A stretch of 64,000 bases of DNA from Daedaleopsis sinensis. Its lineage: Eukaryota; Basidiomycota; Agaricomycetes; Polyporales; Polyporaceae. A model generated the notes under the pieces. The model had not been told where the DNA came from. It was given only the letters and a program-made list of their open reading frames with translations, and ran no database searches. Where the stretch lies: positions 1,240,001-1,304,000 of the forward strand of contig CM066305.1 in the NCBI GenBank assembly GCA_033807695.1, read 5' to 3'. This document shows, piece after piece, positions 61,040 to 64,000 of the stretch. Every line of letters starts with the position of its first letter. Position 1 is the stretch's first letter. The position numbers and the translations under genes are program-made.

Positions 61040-61398
61040 ATGTCCAAGGCTTCCCAACCCGAGCTCAAAAAGGTCTGTAATCCTTCTACTCGCTGCTCAT
61101 CGCGAGAACACGCGCTGATCATGCCGTCGTGGACAGTTCATGGACAAGAAACTCTTCGTCCATCTGCAAGGCGGGCGCAAAGTCAGCGGAACGCTGCGTG
61201 GATACGATCTCTTCCTGAACCTGGTCATCGATGATGCGTTGGAGGAGACGAACCCTGCCCAAAAGCACCCGATTGGTACTGTCGTAAGTCTGTCGGTCTC
61301 CGAGGCAGACGGTGGCCTTGTTCTCATGACATATGGTCCGGTAGGTCATTCGTGGCAACAGTGTTACTTCCATGGAGACACTAGAAGCAATACGGTGA
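61040..61398 (+). CDS. SMX2: Small nuclear ribonucleoprotein G (SmG)
   Basis: A core Sm-ring protein of spliceosomal snRNPs. Three exons, 61040-61072, 61137-61283 and 61345-61398, give 77 residues, exactly the family size. MSKASQPELKK is joined to FMDKKLFVHLQGGRKVSGTL, then RGYDLFLNLVIDDALEE (Sm1), KHPIGTVVIRGNSVTSMETLE (Sm2) and a short tail. The RGNS RNA-binding loop is intact. The 5' exon encodes only 11 residues. Confidence 0.95.
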
Positions 61399-62629
61399 CC
61401 CGGCCCTTTGTATGTAGGGGTTCGGTGGTGTGCTTTGTACGATATCTGTATCGTTACCTTGGCCATGTCGTGTTTGAATGCAAGATACGCGCAGAAACAA
61501 CACGAACATGCCGCGTGGACGCACCTCGTTCGTTATCCTATCATCCCGATCCTGCGCTCTTATCCAAGGCACATCAACACACTCAGTTGGTGAGTCCACA
61601 TGTAGAGGAATGATCGCACCTGCAACCAGTTACCAGTACTTATACCTCGAAGACCTTGAGCACGATAACTTAGAGATTTGAATTATGAATTGTTAACCCT
61701 CTATATATAAGTTTCATGCAAGTTATGATAGAATTCTAACAGGCCAGTAAGTAGCGGAGTAGGGTTAGGGTTAGCGCCCAAAAGAATCAAAAAGTAATGG
61801 CCTGCCCAGCCCGAGGGCCGAAGCAGGACAGGGAAATATTGAGACGGTGCACGAGCCGAAGCCCGTACAAACCGCGAGGTCCCCCTGCGGACAAGGTCGC
61901 CGTGCTATGGGAGGCCCCCACGGCCCACGACCCCAGGTACATGAAGGGAGCCGTGCCATCAAGGTAAGTATGAGTTGCTACGGTGTCCGCCCAGGGCTTT
62001 TATGGGACGCGATCGGCGCACGGACCATGTCGTTGTTTGTACTCGCTTGCTCATCTCTCAAGTCGGCTAGTATACAGCAATGTCTCTACGCTCGATACCA
62101 ATGCCAAAAAATAGCCAGGATCATCAAGCATCTCTTATAGGATTAGCTTTGGACCTCTTTAGATCTCTTTACGACAAACGAATTGTGTGAATGGTCATCG
62201 GGACTCGTCGCAAAAATCGCAAAGCCGTGGAAGCTTGGTGAATGTGCACACACCGTACGTCTATCTACGTCCGTCAGGCAGTGTGTAAGTCCGCCTAAGC
62301 ATGTATACCATTCGTAAATGCAATGCGAAGCGTGACAAGGGTATAGAAGTGACAATGTTGTATGTGTGTGATCGAGCACGGACTAGGAAGCATTGAAGAA
62401 CGTCTGTGTCGCACAATTGAAGATGTACAGGTAGCTAGTTGTGCACCGGTGGTGAAGTAGAAAGAGCGTGAGTCGAAAGAATGATGCAATAGCAACTGTG
62501 GGCGTAGGGATACAGGGTCAGTAGTGTGGTGTACATCCACATATTATGCATGTGTCGTGTTCTGGTATTTGATAGTTTATGCAAGGGTCCGAAAGTCCGA
62601 TAGTGGATGTTCGATGATCGACGATGTGT
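61399..62629. other. Gene-poor intergenic region with a telomere-like tract
   Basis: About 1.2 kb with only short frames. 61760-61774 reads TAGGGTTAGGGTTAG. The GC-rich block 61800-61960 has no recognised protein similarity. Confidence 0.5.
61760..61774. repeat. Short interstitial telomere-like repeat
   Basis: Two and a half units of TTAGGG in phase, in the gene-poor stretch between SmG and the GH79 gene. TTAGGG is the usual telomere unit in filamentous fungi. The tract is short enough to be chance. Confidence 0.6.
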
Positions 62630-64000
62630 TCAAAGACTTCTCCTGGAGGCAAGGACGATACTCGCGACGATGCTGAGCAATGCGACCGCACTAGGCCCGA
62701 CTACAGCCATCGCGCTGTTGGCGCTCCCAAAACTGGTGCCGCCGCGTTGTGCACGGTTCTTGCCGTTCTCCCCATTAGAAGTCGCAAGGACGGACGGGTC
62801 GATGGACACCGTGTTCTTGGTCTTGGTCACGAACGTTGTCGGGAACGTCGCCGTTGGCACACCTCCGGCGGAGTTCTGTGCGTCGTCGGAGAAGAAGACG
62901 AGTGCCGCGCCGGGGGCGGGTACCTTGATCGAGCAAGTGTTCTGTCCTTGGTCGCACTGAATGGTGTTGATGGTCTCCTCGCCGTGCCAGCGGCCATCTG
63001 ACCCGAAGCGGCCGCCAAGGGTCTAAGGGATCGTGAGCGGGTGTTTGACTTCGTTTCGAGCTATGCTCCTTACCTGACCAGCCCATGTGATGTCGTCCTT
63101 CTCGGACACCGAGGTCGCCCGCAAGTACTTGACCTTTACGGAGGTAGGTACACCGTTCCCTTCTCCGAAATCAGCACCGCCGACATTCACGGTGGCGACG
63201 TAGTCGTGTGCACCGCTCTGGTCGGTCATGTAGTTGATGAGTGCCATACGAGCAAGCTTTCCGTTCTCGTAGACGACGTATCCTGGTGTGAGATCGTTGC
63301 CGTTATTCGTGAACAGGTCTTTGACTTGAGCCGTGTTGGTCTTGCCGAGAGCCTCGGCAACGAAGACCGAAGCATAGAAGACGGGACCGGTAGTCCATTG
63401 ATGGAAGGCGGACTCGTTCGTCGGTGCAGCTGAGGGCAAGATGTCAAAACTCTTACACAACGGGTAATGTCCGCATGGCACGTACCAGTGAAGGGCTACA
63501 ACAGATGTCGCGATGAGTCAACGAAAAGACACATAACACGGAGTGACGTACGTTGTAAGAAACATTCTGACCACCGAAGTGAAACAACGCTTGAGAAAAG
63601 TTGCTGTGCGCCATCTGTAACCCATAGTCCACCCCCCAGAGCGCGGAGGTGAACGTGTCGCTGATCCCAGGGAAACCGCCGCACGAAGCCGTGTTGGTCT
63701 CGAACATCATGAACGGCTTGCCCCATTGCTGCGCTAACATCGAAGAGTTGAGATATTGACCGACGATGTTGATTCCAGACTTGTGACTCAAGTACGTCGG
63801 TAACATCGCAAGGGGGTCCTTTGGCGGGTTGTTGGGATCAGGGAAAACGACTGCGCAGTTGTCACTGGAATACCTGTAGACCACACCTATTCTGAGTGAT
63901 CGATATTGATGCATAAACGGACTGGGCTCACCGTTCAACCGACAGCGCGCTCAGATATTTTCCATATGCTTCGACGAAACCGGTATCCCACACCATCTCC
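62630..64000 (-). CDS. Secreted GH79 beta-glucuronidase-like enzyme, 3' part
   Basis: The C-terminal portion of a family-79 glycoside hydrolase; the N terminus with the acid/base Glu lies beyond the window end. At the edge the frame reads MVWDTGFVEAYGKYLSALSVER, an intron follows, then YSSDNCAVVFPDPNNPPKDPL. The nucleophile block is GKPFMMFETNTASCGGFPG with Glu in FETN. The C-terminal beta-sandwich domain continues GPVFYASVFVAEALGKTN, VYENGKLARMALINYM and TSVKVKYLRATSVSEKDDITWAGQ. The last exon, 63023-62630, has Ser/Asn-rich sequence and ends in the hydrophobic AMAVVGPSAVALLSIVASIV plus ASRRSL, a GPI-anchor-type or membrane tail. It probably acts on glucuronic acid in cell-wall glycans. Confidence 0.87.

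Overview
The window is nuclear DNA of a filamentous fungus, almost certainly a basidiomycete of the Agaricomycetes. The evidence is dense intron-rich genes with 50-70 nt GT-AG introns, GC-rich coding sequence, many divergent or tail-to-tail gene pairs a few tens to hundreds of bases apart, and a gene set (SPX-ankyrin-GDPD Pho81, Mrc1, ERMES Mdm10, GH79, six-hairpin glycosidase) typical of wood-decay or litter-decay mushrooms. No prokaryotic, viral, rRNA, tRNA or CRISPR features were recognised. Exon structures below were joined by hand from reading frame, splice sites and family resemblance. Where I give exon coordinates, the lengths sum to a multiple of three.

Region 1-23.5 kb is housekeeping. 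In order: the 3' part of hydroxyacid-oxoacid transhydrogenase (+), HIS6 (+), an S33 proline-iminopeptidase-like hydrolase (-), complex I NDUFA12 (+), L-2-hydroxyglutarate dehydrogenase (-), the Hsp90 cochaperone Cns1/TTC4 (+), ribosomal protein eS7 (+), a Rab GTPase with a large insert (+), a near-perfect 155-bp inverted repeat, an AMMECR1 protein (+), an intronless mitochondrial PPR protein (-), a broken NAPE-PLD-like pseudogene (+), ribosomal protein uL3 (-), the replication-checkpoint mediator Mrc1/Claspin (+), and a doubtful small membrane-type gene (-).

Region 23.5-28.2 kb is accessory. It holds a secreted six-hairpin glycosidase (-), a frameshifted C-terminal fragment of its paralogue (-), and about 2 kb of gene-poor DNA sharing a 16-mer with the inverted repeat. 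Region 28.2-39.2 kb holds THO2 (mRNA export), then an orphan gene with a 21-bp heptad-coding tandem array that lies between two diverged copies of THO2 3'-flanking sequence, then GTP cyclohydrolase I (-).

Region 40-64 kb holds a half-size ABC exporter (+), a Pho81-type phosphate regulator (-), PEX12 (-), a small unrecognised protein (-), a DDX60-like DExH helicase (-) divergent from MDM10 (+), an intronless disordered RGG protein (-) divergent from spliceosomal SmG (+), a gene-poor stretch with a short telomere-like repeat, and the 3' part of a GH79 glucuronidase (-).

I see no obvious multi-gene pathway cluster. Mitochondrial functions recur (transhydrogenase, NDUFA12, L2HGDH, PPR, MDM10), but this is probably chance. 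The strongest candidates for something undescribed are the orphan heptad gene with its flanking duplication, the inverted repeat at the AMMECR1 promoter, and the Rab with a roughly 150-residue insert.
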